A DNA stretch of 64,000 nt from CAYPTB01 sp964413535 (GTDB taxonomy: Bacteria > Planctomycetota > UBA1135 > GCA-002686595), in NCBI GenBank assembly GCA_964413535.1, contig CAYPTB010000054.1, forward strand, positions 62,001-126,000. Reading direction: 5' to 3'. Below the pieces are notes generated by a model. That model saw nothing but the letters and a program-made list of their open reading frames with translations, was not told the DNA's origin and did not search any database. Below, in pieces: positions 1 through 7,706 of the stretch; positions within the stretch are counted from its first letter, which is position 1; every line of letters begins with the position of its first letter. Position numbers and translations under genes: made by a program.

Positions 1-1346
1 TCGACGTGCGTCTCGGCCGGAGCTCCGACGAGCCCCTTCAGGACGTCCTCGAGGATGGCCTCCGGCGACTCGTTGCGCGGGTTGTCGCTCGTCGCGAGCG
101 CGACGTCGGCGAGCTCGCCGACGATGCGCCCCATCGGCTCGCGCTTGCCGCGGTCGCGGTTCCCTCCGCAGCCGAAGACGCACAGGAGCCGACCCTTCCC
201 GCGCTCGTCCAGCACCTCGCGCAGCGCGCCCAACGTCTTGGCGAGCGCCGCCTCGGTGTGCGCGTAGTCGACCACGACCGAGAACGGGTGATCCGGTCCG
301 GTCACCGACTGCAGGCGTCCCGGGGGCGGAGTCGAGCGCGCGAGCCCGCCCAGCGCACGGGCGGCGCCCACGCCCGAGACCAACGCCGCGGCCAGGGCCG
401 CCAGCGCGTTCTCGACGTTGTGCCGCCCCATGAGCGGGAGCGCGACGGGCGTCCTTCGGATCCCCATGCCCTCGATCTCGAAGCGCATCCCGGAGCGAGC
501 GGCCGACAGCGCTCGCGCCGTGAGATCGCTCTCGACGTCGACGCCGTAGGTCGCGACGCGCGCTCCGCGCTCGACCGCCGCCCGCGCCATCCTCTCGCCG
601 ACCTTGTCGTGCGCGGGAACGATGGCCCATCCTTCGGCCGGCAGCATGCGGAAGAGCCGCTCCTTGGCGGCGGCGTAGCTCTCCATGTCGGCGTGGTAGT
701 CCAGGTGGTCGCGGGAGAGATTCGTGAAGACGGCGACGTCCAGGGCCGTTCCGGCGAGTCGCTCCTGGTCCAGCGCGTGCGAGCTCGCTTCCATGACGAC
801 CGAATCGCCGCCGTGCTGCGCGTGCTGCGCGAAGAGGCGCTGCAGGACGGGCGAGTCGGGCGTCGTGTGCGTCGAAGCGACCTGGAAGCCGCCGGCGAGC
901 TCGTACACGACCGTGCCGATCTGCGCCGGCTCGCGTCCGGCCCGACGCAGGATCTCGGTCAAGAGGTGAGCGACAGAGGTCTTGCCGTTCGTGCCCGTGA
1001 TCCCGACGACCTTCAGCTTCTCGGAGGGGTTCCCGTGGACGAACGCCGCCACCTCGCCCGCGACCCGCCGCGCGTCGACGTGCGCCCAGACGGGAGCGCG
1101 CGAGCCGAGGGGCGCGATGCCGCTCGACTGCGTGCCGGACACCAGCACGGCGGCCGCTCCGCGCGCAAGGGCGTCGGGGACGAAGCGCGTACCGTCGGCG
1201 CTGAGGCCGGGGAGCGCCGCGAAGAGCGCCGCCTCGCGCACGCGTCGGCTGTCGAGCTCGACGTCCCGGATCTCGGGATCGAAGCCTCGGAAGGACAACG
1301 GACAATCGCCGCCGAATCGCCGCACGAGGTCGGACAGTCGTGCCAT
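1..1346 (-). CDS. murE: UDP-N-acetylmuramoyl-L-alanyl-D-glutamate--2,6-diaminopimelate ligase MurE (3' end cut by window)
   Basis: Cytoplasmic Mur ligase that adds the third stem-peptide residue to UDP-MurNAc-L-Ala-D-Glu with ATP. The protein starts MARLSDLVRRF at the ATG at 1346 and about 448 codons are visible before the window edge. The ATP-binding motif GITGTNGKTS lies near residue 120. The DNPR motif near residue 420 is the family signature for meso-diaminopimelate, so the added residue is probably meso-DAP. Central Mur-ligase motifs such as FTNLSRDHLDYH and VVDYAHTEAAL are present. The start lies 2 bases after the ftsI stop, so it is the fifth gene of the mraZ-rsmH-ftsL-ftsI-murE run and almost certainly cotranscribed. 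The C-terminal end is missing only because the window ends. Confidence 0.96.
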   Translation of the reverse strand, partial: MARLSDLVRRFGGDCPLSFRGFDPEIRDVELDSRRVREAALFAALPGLSADGTRFVPDALARGAAAVLVSGTQSSGIAPLGSRAPVWAHVDARRVAGEVAAFVHGNPSEKLKVVGITGTNGKTSVAHLLTEILRRAGREPAQIGTVVYELAGGFQVASTHTTPDSPVLQRLFAQHAQHGGDSVVMEASSHALDQERLAGTALDVAVFTNLSRDHLDYHADMESYAAAKERLFRMLPAEGWAIVPAHDKVGERMARAAVERGARVATYGVDVESDLTARALSAARSGMRFEIEGMGIRRTPVALPLMGRHNVENALAALAAALVSGVGAARALGGLARSTPPPGRLQSVTGPDHPFSVVVDYAHTEAALAKTLGALREVLDERGKGRLLCVFGCGGNRDRGKREPMGRIVGELADVALATSDNPRNESPEAILEDVLKGLVGAPAETHV

Positions 1347-1348
1347 CC

Positions 1349-3634
1349 CTATTGCACCCTCCAGGGTTGATCTCGCTCGCTGTCGTCCAATCGATCGGGG
1401 GGGAGCGCCGTCGAGGGAGCGAAGCCCGCGACGAGCTCGGGCGTCGTCTCGCGACCCCCGCGCGTGAGGCCCAAGGCCTCGACCAGGATGTCCATCGCGG
1501 CCGGGCCCGCGACGCGCGAGCCGAAGCGCTCGCCGCTGCGCGGCTCGTCCACCACCACGAGCACGGCGATCTCCCGCTCGGACCCGGGGAGGCGTCCAAC
1601 CACGCAGATCGAGGACGTGTGGCACTTCGGGTGCTTGGGGTCGCGAACCCCGCGCAGCGCCGTGTAGTCGCGCTGGGTCACGCTCTTCCCGGCTTCCGTG
1701 AGCGCTCGGGCGCGAGCTCCGAAGACGTGCAGACAGACCTCGTCCGGAACGCGTTCCGCCGTGCCCGTCTTCGTGCCCATCACGATGTCGTCGCGCCAGA
1801 GCGCCTTGCCGGTGCCGATCCTCGCACCGAGTTCCATCATTTCGCGCACCCGATCGCAAGTGTCGCGCGAGAAGACCCGCCGTTCGTCGGGGCGCCGCAG
1901 CTCGTAGCGCTCGCTTCCGTGGACGATGGAATCCGCCACTTCGAGCTCGCGGAAGACGCCGCCGCGCAGCACCGTGCACAGGGCCTGCATGTGCTGCCAG
2001 GCGGTCGTCAGGACCTCGTAGCCAAAGCAGACGGAAGCGTGCGAGTAGAGCGTCTTCCAGGGCAGCGCCGGGATCGAGCCGGGCTCTTCGCCTCCCAGCC
2101 CCGCGCGCGGGAGCTTGCCGTAGCCGAGCTCGTCGAGCCGCGCCCGGAAGTAGGCCGGATCCACGCGCAAGCCGATCTGGACCAGGCCCGCATTGACCGA
2201 ATGCGCGAGGCACTCGGAGGCCGAGATGCTGCCCGTCGCGCTGCCCTCGGCCTCGTGGATCGTCCGGGCCCGCCCGCCGACCCACAGGGTCCATTCCCCG
2301 TTGCCGACCTCGAACTTCTCCCCGGGCCGGACGACCCCGGCTTCGAGCGCGGTCGCCATCGTCACGAGCTTGAAGGTCGAGCCCGGCATGAACAGGTGCT
2401 TGGCGGGCGGGAAGGCCGCCATGCCGTAGGCGGAGACGCCGTCCGCGGCGAGGACCTCGCCGCTCTCGACTTCCACCACCATGGCCAGCGCGACCGCGGC
2501 CCGGTGCTCCTCCATGACCCGTTCGAGCCGCGCGCGAACCACGCGCTGGAGCGCGACGTCGAGGGCCACTTGGACCCTGGGCGGCTCGGCCGCCTCGCTG
2601 CGACCCAAATAATAGGGGGAGAGACCCTTCCGCGCCGGCCGGTCGCGGCGGTAGGCATAGCTGGCCGGCGCGGTGTGGGTGAACGACCACTCGTCCAAGG
2701 AGAGGATCTCGTCGCACAGTCGCTCCAGGCCGCTGTAGGCGCGCGGCAGCGACTGCCCCTCGTCGACGAAGCCCCAGTGGCCGAGCACGGGGAACGGCCC
2801 GGCGGGGTACTCGCGTTCGCGCCGCGAGACCAGGGTCATCTGCAGGCGCTCGACGCCTTCGCGCCGCAAGAGGTCCGCCAGGGCCGAGGCCCGCTCGGGC
2901 GGAACGTCCGCGGCCACCCGGCACCATTGGGGCGGCATGAGCTCGCCCCAGATCTCCGAGCGCCGCTCCTCGCGCTCGCGCTCGGACACGTCCGTGGGAA
3001 GCGGTCCGAACAGCGCCTGGCCGAGTCCGTCGGCGAGGTGGCGGGTCCAGGTGATGGGCCCGCACGCTCCGCCGTGGGAATCGCGCGTCTGACGCGCGAG
3101 CAGGACGGCCGGCTCCCACTCGAGCGTGCGGGTCCCGTCGGGCAAGAAGACGAGCGCGACGCCGGGCAAGGGCGCCCCGACGCTGCGCTCGAAGGGTCCT
3201 TCGCCCGCGATCCACTGCTCCACGCGCGCGGCGGTCTGTGCGTCGAGGTCGAAGCCGCGTGCCCGGATCCGATTCCGCTCGGCTCCGGGGAGCATGGCGG
3301 AGAGCAGCCCCGCCGGCGTGAACGGCGGCCCCAGGACCTCGGCGATGCGGCTCGCCATGTAGCCGGGTGTGTGAGCCTGCCACATGCTGCGGGGCGACAT
3401 CTCGAGGTCCAGGCGCTCCAGGAAGAGAGCCAGGGGAACGCCGTGGCGATCCTCGATTCCGTACGCGAGCTCGGCGCCCCGATCGACGTGGACGGGCAGG
3501 CGTCGTCCTTCGAAGTCGTTCGCGACGACGACGTACCCGACGCGGCCGAGCACGACCGCCACGACCGCGCCGATGACGACGAAGGCGCCGAGCGGCCGCA
3601 GTCCCGAGGCGGAGGCGAGGGGCCCGGAGTCCAT
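1349..3634 (-). CDS. ftsI: class B penicillin-binding protein (FtsI/PBP3-like peptidoglycan transpeptidase)
   Basis: Membrane-anchored septal transpeptidase that cross-links peptidoglycan. I start it at the ATG at 3634 (MDSGPLASASG), which overlaps the last base of the preceding ftsL-like stop codon; the frame is open further upstream only because it runs antisense-like through that gene. The product has 761 aa, with one N-terminal membrane helix (about residues 14-38) and the three transpeptidase motifs: SxxK as GSTFK near residue 419, SxN as SVN near 479, and KTG as KTGT near 623. It is longer than typical FtsI (about 550-600 aa). The extra length lies in the region between the membrane helix and the catalytic domain. 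The dcw position between rsmH/ftsL and murE supports a division role over an elongation PBP2. Confidence 0.92.
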   Translation of the reverse strand: MDSGPLASASGLRPLGAFVVIGAVVAVVLGRVGYVVVANDFEGRRLPVHVDRGAELAYGIEDRHGVPLALFLERLDLEMSPRSMWQAHTPGYMASRIAEVLGPPFTPAGLLSAMLPGAERNRIRARGFDLDAQTAARVEQWIAGEGPFERSVGAPLPGVALVFLPDGTRTLEWEPAVLLARQTRDSHGGACGPITWTRHLADGLGQALFGPLPTDVSEREREERRSEIWGELMPPQWCRVAADVPPERASALADLLRREGVERLQMTLVSRREREYPAGPFPVLGHWGFVDEGQSLPRAYSGLERLCDEILSLDEWSFTHTAPASYAYRRDRPARKGLSPYYLGRSEAAEPPRVQVALDVALQRVVRARLERVMEEHRAAVALAMVVEVESGEVLAADGVSAYGMAAFPPAKHLFMPGSTFKLVTMATALEAGVVRPGEKFEVGNGEWTLWVGGRARTIHEAEGSATGSISASECLAHSVNAGLVQIGLRVDPAYFRARLDELGYGKLPRAGLGGEEPGSIPALPWKTLYSHASVCFGYEVLTTAWQHMQALCTVLRGGVFRELEVADSIVHGSERYELRRPDERRVFSRDTCDRVREMMELGARIGTGKALWRDDIVMGTKTGTAERVPDEVCLHVFGARARALTEAGKSVTQRDYTALRGVRDPKHPKCHTSSICVVGRLPGSEREIAVLVVVDEPRSGERFGSRVAGPAAMDILVEALGLTRGGRETTPELVAGFAPSTALPPDRLDDSERDQPWRVQ

Positions 3635-3894
3635 CACTGACTCACCTTCCCGAGCTCCGAAGCGCTCTGGCGCTCGAGGACGTCGGGCTCTCCGGGCGCG
3701 TGTCCGAACACGGTCGCGCGCGAACGAGCGTTGCGCAGCACGAGGTTCTCGATCTCGCGACACAGACCGTCGAGGTCGGCTCCGCGCGCGCGGTTCCCCG
3801 AGCAGAGGAAGAGGGTGAAGAGGCCCAGGACGAGCACGGTCGCGCCGAGGAACATGCCCAGGGCCGCGCGCTTCACTAGCAGTACCCCCGGCAT
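3634..3894 (-). CDS. ftsL: FtsL-like small single-pass division protein
   Basis: An 86-residue protein with a short basic cytoplasmic N-terminus, one membrane helix (about residues 11-31, LGMFLGATVLVLGLF) and a short charged outer segment that could form a coiled coil (about residues 36-60). Sequence identity in the FtsL family is too low for recognition by motif. The call rests on topology, size and position between rsmH and ftsI. The ATG at 3894 overlaps the rsmH end by 19 bases. An alternative GTG at 3876 overlaps the rsmH stop by 1 base and would give 80 aa. The stop overlaps the ftsI ATG by one base (TGATG), a sign of translational coupling. Confidence 0.7.
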   Translation of the reverse strand: MPGVLLVKRAALGMFLGATVLVLGLFTLFLCSGNRARGADLDGLCREIENLVLRNARSRATVFGHAPGEPDVLERQSASELGKVSQ

Positions 3895-4853
3895 CCGGCT
3901 TCGATGCCTCCGCCGCGCACCCGCAGGGCGGCGCGCACGCGGGCCGATCGAGAGCGCGGGTTCGCGCGCGTCTCTTCGGCCGACGCACCGGTGGACTTCT
4001 TCGAGGCCGAGCTCCAGCGACCACGGCGTACGCCATCGGCGATGAAGCGCTTGACCGCGCCGTCCTCGCCGGAATGGAAGGAGATCACGACCAGACGGCC
4101 GCCGTTCGCGAGCCAATCCTCCGCCGCGTCCAGGCCGGCGAGCAGCTCTTCGCTCTCTTCGTTGACGGCGCGCCGCAGTGCCTGGAACGTGCGGGTCGCC
4201 GGATGGAGCTTGCCCCCGCGCGGCCCGCGTCCGACGCACGCGCGCTCGACCGTGTCGGCGAGCGCCAGGGTGCGCAGGAAGGGCGCGCGCCGGCGCGCCT
4301 CCACGATCGCTCGGGCGATCTTGCGCGAGCGGGTCTCGCCGGCCTCGTAGTAGAAGAGGTCCGCGAGATCGGACTCGTCCCAGTGATTGACGATGTCGGC
4401 GGCCGTGCGCTCGCGCGACGGATCCATGCGCATGTCGAGCGGTCCGTCCTCCTGGAACGAGAAGCCGCGTTCACGCGAGTCGAGCTGCAGGGACGAGACG
4501 CCGAGATCCATCAGGAGCGCCGCCGGTCGTCCGAGCGACTCGCGCTGCAGGAGCTCCGCGAGTCCGCTCATCCGAGCGCGATGGATCCGAACGCGGTCGC
4601 CGAAGCGCTCGAGTCGCGCGTGCGCGAGCGCGAGGATCTCCTGATCCTGATCGATGCCCACGAGGCGACAGTCGGGAAACGCGTCGAGGATCGCCTCGGA
4701 GTGCCCGCCCGCGCCCAGGGTCGCATCGACCACGAAGCTCCCGGCCTCGAGCCCAAGACCCGCGCCGAGTAGATCGAGCACCTCGCGCACGAGCACGGGC
4801 GTGTGCGCGTCTCTCGCGTCGCCAGTCACCGGCATTCCCCCCAGGACTTGCAT
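3876..4853 (-). CDS. rsmH: 16S rRNA (cytosine(1402)-N(4))-methyltransferase RsmH (MraW)
   Basis: SAM-dependent enzyme that N4-methylates C1402 in the decoding centre of 16S rRNA. The 325-aa product has the family N-terminus HTPVLVREVLDLL, the SAM-binding motif DATLGAGGHSEAIL (about residues 43-56), GIDQDQEIL, LLMDLGVSSLQLDS, and the C-terminal VVISFHSGEDGAVKRFI. Its place right after mraZ is canonical. The ATG at 4853 is only 2 bases from a perfect AGGAGG, too close for normal use, so the in-frame ATG at 4835 (MPVTGDARDAHTPV) is a realistic alternative. The ftsL-like gene overlaps its 3' end. Confidence 0.95.
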   Translation of the reverse strand: MQVLGGMPVTGDARDAHTPVLVREVLDLLGAGLGLEAGSFVVDATLGAGGHSEAILDAFPDCRLVGIDQDQEILALAHARLERFGDRVRIHRARMSGLAELLQRESLGRPAALLMDLGVSSLQLDSRERGFSFQEDGPLDMRMDPSRERTAADIVNHWDESDLADLFYYEAGETRSRKIARAIVEARRRAPFLRTLALADTVERACVGRGPRGGKLHPATRTFQALRRAVNEESEELLAGLDAAEDWLANGGRLVVISFHSGEDGAVKRFIADGVRRGRWSSASKKSTGASAEETRANPRSRSARVRAALRVRGGGIEAGCRGYC

Positions 4854-4875
4854 GTCCTCCTTCTAGGTTTCTTCG

Positions 4876-5346
4876 TCAGGTCGCGCCGTTCACGTGCGCA
4901 CTCCCGTCGCCTCGCAGGACACCGTCCAGATCGTCGAAGTCGGCGCTGGACTCGCTCTCGAACGTCTCCCACGCCTCCTTGCTCCAGATCTCGGCTCGAT
5001 CCGCCACGCCGACGAGCACGACCTCGCGGTCGAGGCCCGCCACCTTCTTGAGCTTCTCGGGCACGAGCAGCCGCCCGTTGCCGTCGAGTTGCGCCGGATA
5101 GGTGTTCGAGAAGAACAGGCGCTGCATCTTGCGCTGCTCCCGTCCGACGAAAGGCTGCGTCTGCAGCCGCGCGAGCACCTCGCGGAAGCTCGCTTCGGAG
5201 AACAGGAAGATGCAGCCGTCGAAGCCGCGGGTGAGGACGCAGGTGCGCTGCCCCTCCTCGTTGCGCCCCAGCTCCTCCTGGATCCGCTTGGGGATGAACA
5301 GGCGGTTCTTCGCGTCGAGATTGTGGGTCGATTCACCCCCGAACAT
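4876..5346 (-). CDS. mraZ: transcriptional regulator MraZ
   Basis: DNA-binding repressor of the dcw cluster, made of two SpoVT/AbrB-type halves. I start it at the ATG at 5346 because this gives the canonical N-terminus MFGGESTHNLDAKNR and has GGGGAGG 6 bases upstream. The frame is open to a GTG at 5400, but that start lies inside the operator repeats. The 156-aa product shows the paired motifs HNLDAKNRLFIPK (residues 8-20) and AQLDGNGRLLVPEK (residues 85-98). The acidic C-terminal tail (from about 128) is longer than in most MraZ. It is first in the cluster; rsmH follows after 22 bases. Confidence 0.95.
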   Translation of the reverse strand: MFGGESTHNLDAKNRLFIPKRIQEELGRNEEGQRTCVLTRGFDGCIFLFSEASFREVLARLQTQPFVGREQRKMQRLFFSNTYPAQLDGNGRLLVPEKLKKVAGLDREVVLVGVADRAEIWSKEAWETFESESSADFDDLDGVLRGDGSAHVNGAT

Positions 5347-5384
5347 CCCCCGCCTCCCCTGCGGCCCCCCGGAGTGCTCCCGGT

Positions 5385-5409
5385 CCCCACTCTTTGCCAC
5401 ACCTCCCCA
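5385..5409 (-). promoter_or_regulatory. candidate MraZ operator (three TGGGN-type repeats)
   Basis: Read on the minus strand, the 25 bases are TGGGG-N5-TGGCA-N5-TGGGG: three repeats with exact 10-base periodicity at 5409-5405, 5399-5395 and 5389-5385. Direct TGGGN repeats with 5-base spacers are the described binding site of Escherichia coli MraZ. They lie 39-63 bases upstream of the mraZ ATG. A TATCAT hexamer at 5423-5418 just upstream could be the -10 box, which would place the repeats right at and after the transcription start, as expected for autorepression. The match of spacing is seen; the function is inferred. Confidence 0.75.
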
Positions 5410-5417
5410 CGCGGCGG

Positions 5418-5423
5418 ATGATA
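5418..5423 (-). promoter_or_regulatory. possible -10 box for mraZ
   Basis: TATCAT on the minus strand, 9 bases upstream of the MraZ repeats. No good -35 hexamer is visible at the right distance, so this is a weak call that rests mainly on its position. Confidence 0.35.
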
Positions 5424-5541
5424 GACAGCGCGCCGGGAGCCGGGGGAGCGTTTCCGGAAAAAGCTCTCGCGCCGCGAGTTACGTCGCTTTCCGCGCGCGT
5501 GGAAAGGTCTCGGCTGAGCTCTATCCGTAGAAGGTCTTCTT

Positions 5542-5571
5542 GACGAAACCACAACATCTTGTGGTTTCGTC
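5542..5571. repeat. perfect 13-bp inverted repeat upstream of mraZ
   Basis: The arms at 5542-5554 (GACGAAACCACAA) and 5559-5571 are perfect reverse complements around the 4-base loop CATC. The element is AT-richer than its surroundings. It lies about 120 bases upstream of the candidate mraZ -10 box and about 195 bases past the end of the zinc-ribbon gene. No T-run follows on either strand, so a simple intrinsic terminator is not obvious. A regulator binding site or a factor-dependent terminator hairpin are both possible. Confidence 0.6.
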
Positions 5572-5766
5572 CCCCTTCACTCCCTCCTCGCCGGGGGGGC
5601 GGGCTCGTCGCAACCCTTCTCGAGCGATGGCCGCCGAGCCACCCCTCGGAAGGCTCCACCTGCCCGAAGACGCGCTGGGCGAGATTGCCACCGGGCAGCC
5701 CCCCTCACCGCAAGCGGTTTCGGACCGCGCGCGGGCGGGTCCGACGCCTGGACACGCCCAGCGGGC
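5572..5766. other. non-coding stretch between the zinc-ribbon gene and the mraZ palindrome
   Basis: With the palindrome and operator, this is part of a gene-free stretch from 5347 to 5766. I see no credible coding frame in it. There is a TTTCCGGAAA palindrome near 5450 and otherwise only GC-rich sequence. Confidence 0.4.
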
Positions 5767-6384
5767 TCAGGCGATGCCGACCGGATCGACGTCCGCTGCG
5801 CCGCTCTCCGATTCCGACGCCTCGGAGCCCTCCCCTTCGGCGCCCTCGCTCGGGGCGGGAGAACTCGGCGGCGCGCCGTCCGGATCGAGCTCCTGCACGT
5901 CGGCGCCCTCGAAGATCGCCTGGAGGACCTCGCGCAGCACCGCGCGGCGCTCGCTGGAGAAGTCGAAGACGTGGACGATCCGCTCTTCCTCGGAGCGCGG
6001 GCGACGCACGACGAAGACCTCGTCACCGTCGATGCGCTTCACGCCGACGACCTTGAGTCGGCGCTTGCGCATCAAGATCAGGCACAAGAGATAGCGTAGC
6101 TCGCGCCAGCCGCGCTCCGGCTTGCCCTCGAGCGTTCCGAACAGGGCGTGGATCGAGTCGAGATCGAGCTGAACGCCCTTCCGCTCCATCTCGGTGTAGC
6201 GAGTGCGCCACCAGACGACGTCCGCGGCCACGTCGCGGCGCGCGAAGCAGGACGCACACAGGTCCACGCGGCCGAACTCCGTGCCGCTCAAGGAGAGCAG
6301 CGAATGGTGCGGCTCGCTGTCGAGGAAGACCCGCTCGCACTCGGAGCAGAGCCTTTGGCGTCGTCCGAACTTCCAATCGGCCAT
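5767..6384 (-). CDS. zinc-ribbon protein of unknown function
   Basis: A 205-aa protein I do not recognise as a named family. Two CxxC pairs (C13/C16 in LCSECERVF and C43/C46 in DLCASCFARRD) probably bind one zinc ion. The middle is a basic helical region (LRYLLCLILMRKRRLK), followed by a beta-rich segment with VFVVRRPRSEEERIVHVFDF. The last 45 residues are an acidic Ser/Glu/Ala tail without structure. The layout suggests a small cytoplasmic regulator or RNA/protein-binding factor, but nothing in the sequence decides this. It stands alone between the dcw cluster and the polysaccharide operon, on the same strand as both. Confidence 0.75.
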   Translation of the reverse strand: MADWKFGRRQRLCSECERVFLDSEPHHSLLSLSGTEFGRVDLCASCFARRDVAADVVWWRTRYTEMERKGVQLDLDSIHALFGTLEGKPERGWRELRYLLCLILMRKRRLKVVGVKRIDGDEVFVVRRPRSEEERIVHVFDFSSERRAVLREVLQAIFEGADVQELDPDGAPPSSPAPSEGAEGEGSEASESESGAADVDPVGIA

Positions 6385-6452
6385 CGGCAGATTCTACCGG
6401 CGCCAGGCCTCCCCGGGCACTCGTCGAAGCGACGATCCTCGGCCTTCCGCGG

Positions 6453-7706
6453 TCAACGGATCGGCTGGAGCTCCCGATACAAGGCCTCGAGCTCCGAGAC
6501 GATCTCCTCGAGGGACGGCGGCGCGGGCGTCCCGCTCGCCAAGGCGAAGAGCAGCTCGCGATCGCGCGAGAGCCGCGCGAGGTGGTCCGCCAGCGCGCGC
6601 GCGTCGCCGCGCGGGAAGAGCAGGCCGGACACGCCGTGCTCGACGGCTTCGCCCATCCCTCCGAGGTCCGTCGCCACGACCGGGATCGAGTTGCGGAAGG
6701 CCTCCTGGATCGTGATCGGCATGTTCTCGTACCACAGGCTCGGAACGACGAGCACGTCGATCTCGGCGAGCACGCGATCGATGTCCGTCGGCTCGAAACG
6801 TCCGCGGAACGCGATCGGCTTGCCGGCCGCTCGCAGCCTCAGGCCTGCGACGTACTCGGGGAACCAATCGAGCACGCCGAACACGTCGAGCCGCACCGGC
6901 AGACCCGCGAGATGCTCGAAGGCTTCGATCAGCACGTGCACGCCCTTCGCGGCGTACACACCGCCGACGTAGCCCACACGGAGCGGCGCCGCCGGATCGC
7001 TTCGGCGCGCAGTCCGTCGCGGGCCGGGGTATCCGGCCTTCATCACGCTGACCCGACTCTCCTCGAGCCAGCCTTCCGCGAGGAAACGCTCCGCGAGGAA
7101 ACGCGACGGACAGATCACGCGATCCACCCTCGAGAGCACGCGCGCGTGGATCGTGCGCCGCTCGCCCATCGCGTCCGCGAAGGCCCGCGCGCGGTCGGCG
7201 TCGCGAACGCTCTGGCGCGCCGGGTGCAGGGGATGCCCTTCGAGGCATTCGTGGCACGGACCTGGCTCGCAGAGGCTCCCGTCGCCGTGCAACAGGATCG
7301 AGTTGGCGCACAGGAGGTGATAGTCGTGGAGCGTCGCCACGACGGGCACGCGCGCCTCGCGCGCGACCTCGGCGCAACGCGCTCCGAAGTACGCGAAGTG
7401 ATGGAAGTGCACGACGTCCGGGCGCACGCGCTCGAGCGCCGTGCGAAACCACGCGAGCGAGCGCTCCTCGAGGAAGCTCTCGCGCACGTCGGAGTACTCG
7501 CGTTGGTGCACGACTTCGAGCGTGCGCACCGAGTCGAGCTCTCCCTCGCGCACGCTGCCCTCCGCGGCGGAGAGATCGCGCTCCGTGAAGAGCGCCGTGA
7601 CGACATGTCCCCGCCGCGCGAGCTCGGCCCCGGTTTGGTGCGCGTGCAATTCGGTGCCGGCGATGTGCGCGGGCAGATAGTCGTGGACGACCGTCAGGAT
7701 CCTCAC
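6453..7706 (-). CDS. glycosyltransferase family 4 (GT-B)
   Basis: Probable retaining sugar transferase for a surface polysaccharide. The 417-aa protein starts at the GTG at 7706 (MRILTVVHDYLPAHIAGTE as translated) and overlaps the preceding gene's stop by 4 bases (GTGA). The N-terminal Rossmann half has GTELHAHQTGAELARRGH and VVHFHHFAYFG. The acceptor half contains a Cys cluster, CEPGPCHECLEG. The C-terminal donor-binding half has GYVGGVYAAKGVHVLIEAF and SLWYENMPITIQEA (near residue 322), with the Glu typical of GT4 donor sites. It is the last gene of the operon. Sugar and acceptor cannot be read from the sequence. Confidence 0.88.
   Translation of the reverse strand: MRILTVVHDYLPAHIAGTELHAHQTGAELARRGHVVTALFTERDLSAAEGSVREGELDSVRTLEVVHQREYSDVRESFLEERSLAWFRTALERVRPDVVHFHHFAYFGARCAEVAREARVPVVATLHDYHLLCANSILLHGDGSLCEPGPCHECLEGHPLHPARQSVRDADRARAFADAMGERRTIHARVLSRVDRVICPSRFLAERFLAEGWLEESRVSVMKAGYPGPRRTARRSDPAAPLRVGYVGGVYAAKGVHVLIEAFEHLAGLPVRLDVFGVLDWFPEYVAGLRLRAAGKPIAFRGRFEPTDIDRVLAEIDVLVVPSLWYENMPITIQEAFRNSIPVVATDLGGMGEAVEHGVSGLLFPRGDARALADHLARLSRDRELLFALASGTPAPPSLEEIVSELEALYRELQPIR

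Noticed and set aside
6..3640. Long plus-strand open frames opposite murE and ftsI
   Set aside because: They are antisense to genes with strong family motifs on the minus strand; their composition (Arg, Glu, Asp, His rich) is the usual product of antisense GC-rich codons.
4876..5400. GTG at 5400 as the mraZ start
   Set aside because: It would place the MraZ operator inside the coding region and adds a non-conserved N-terminal extension; the ATG at 5346 gives the family N-terminus and a good ribosome-binding site.
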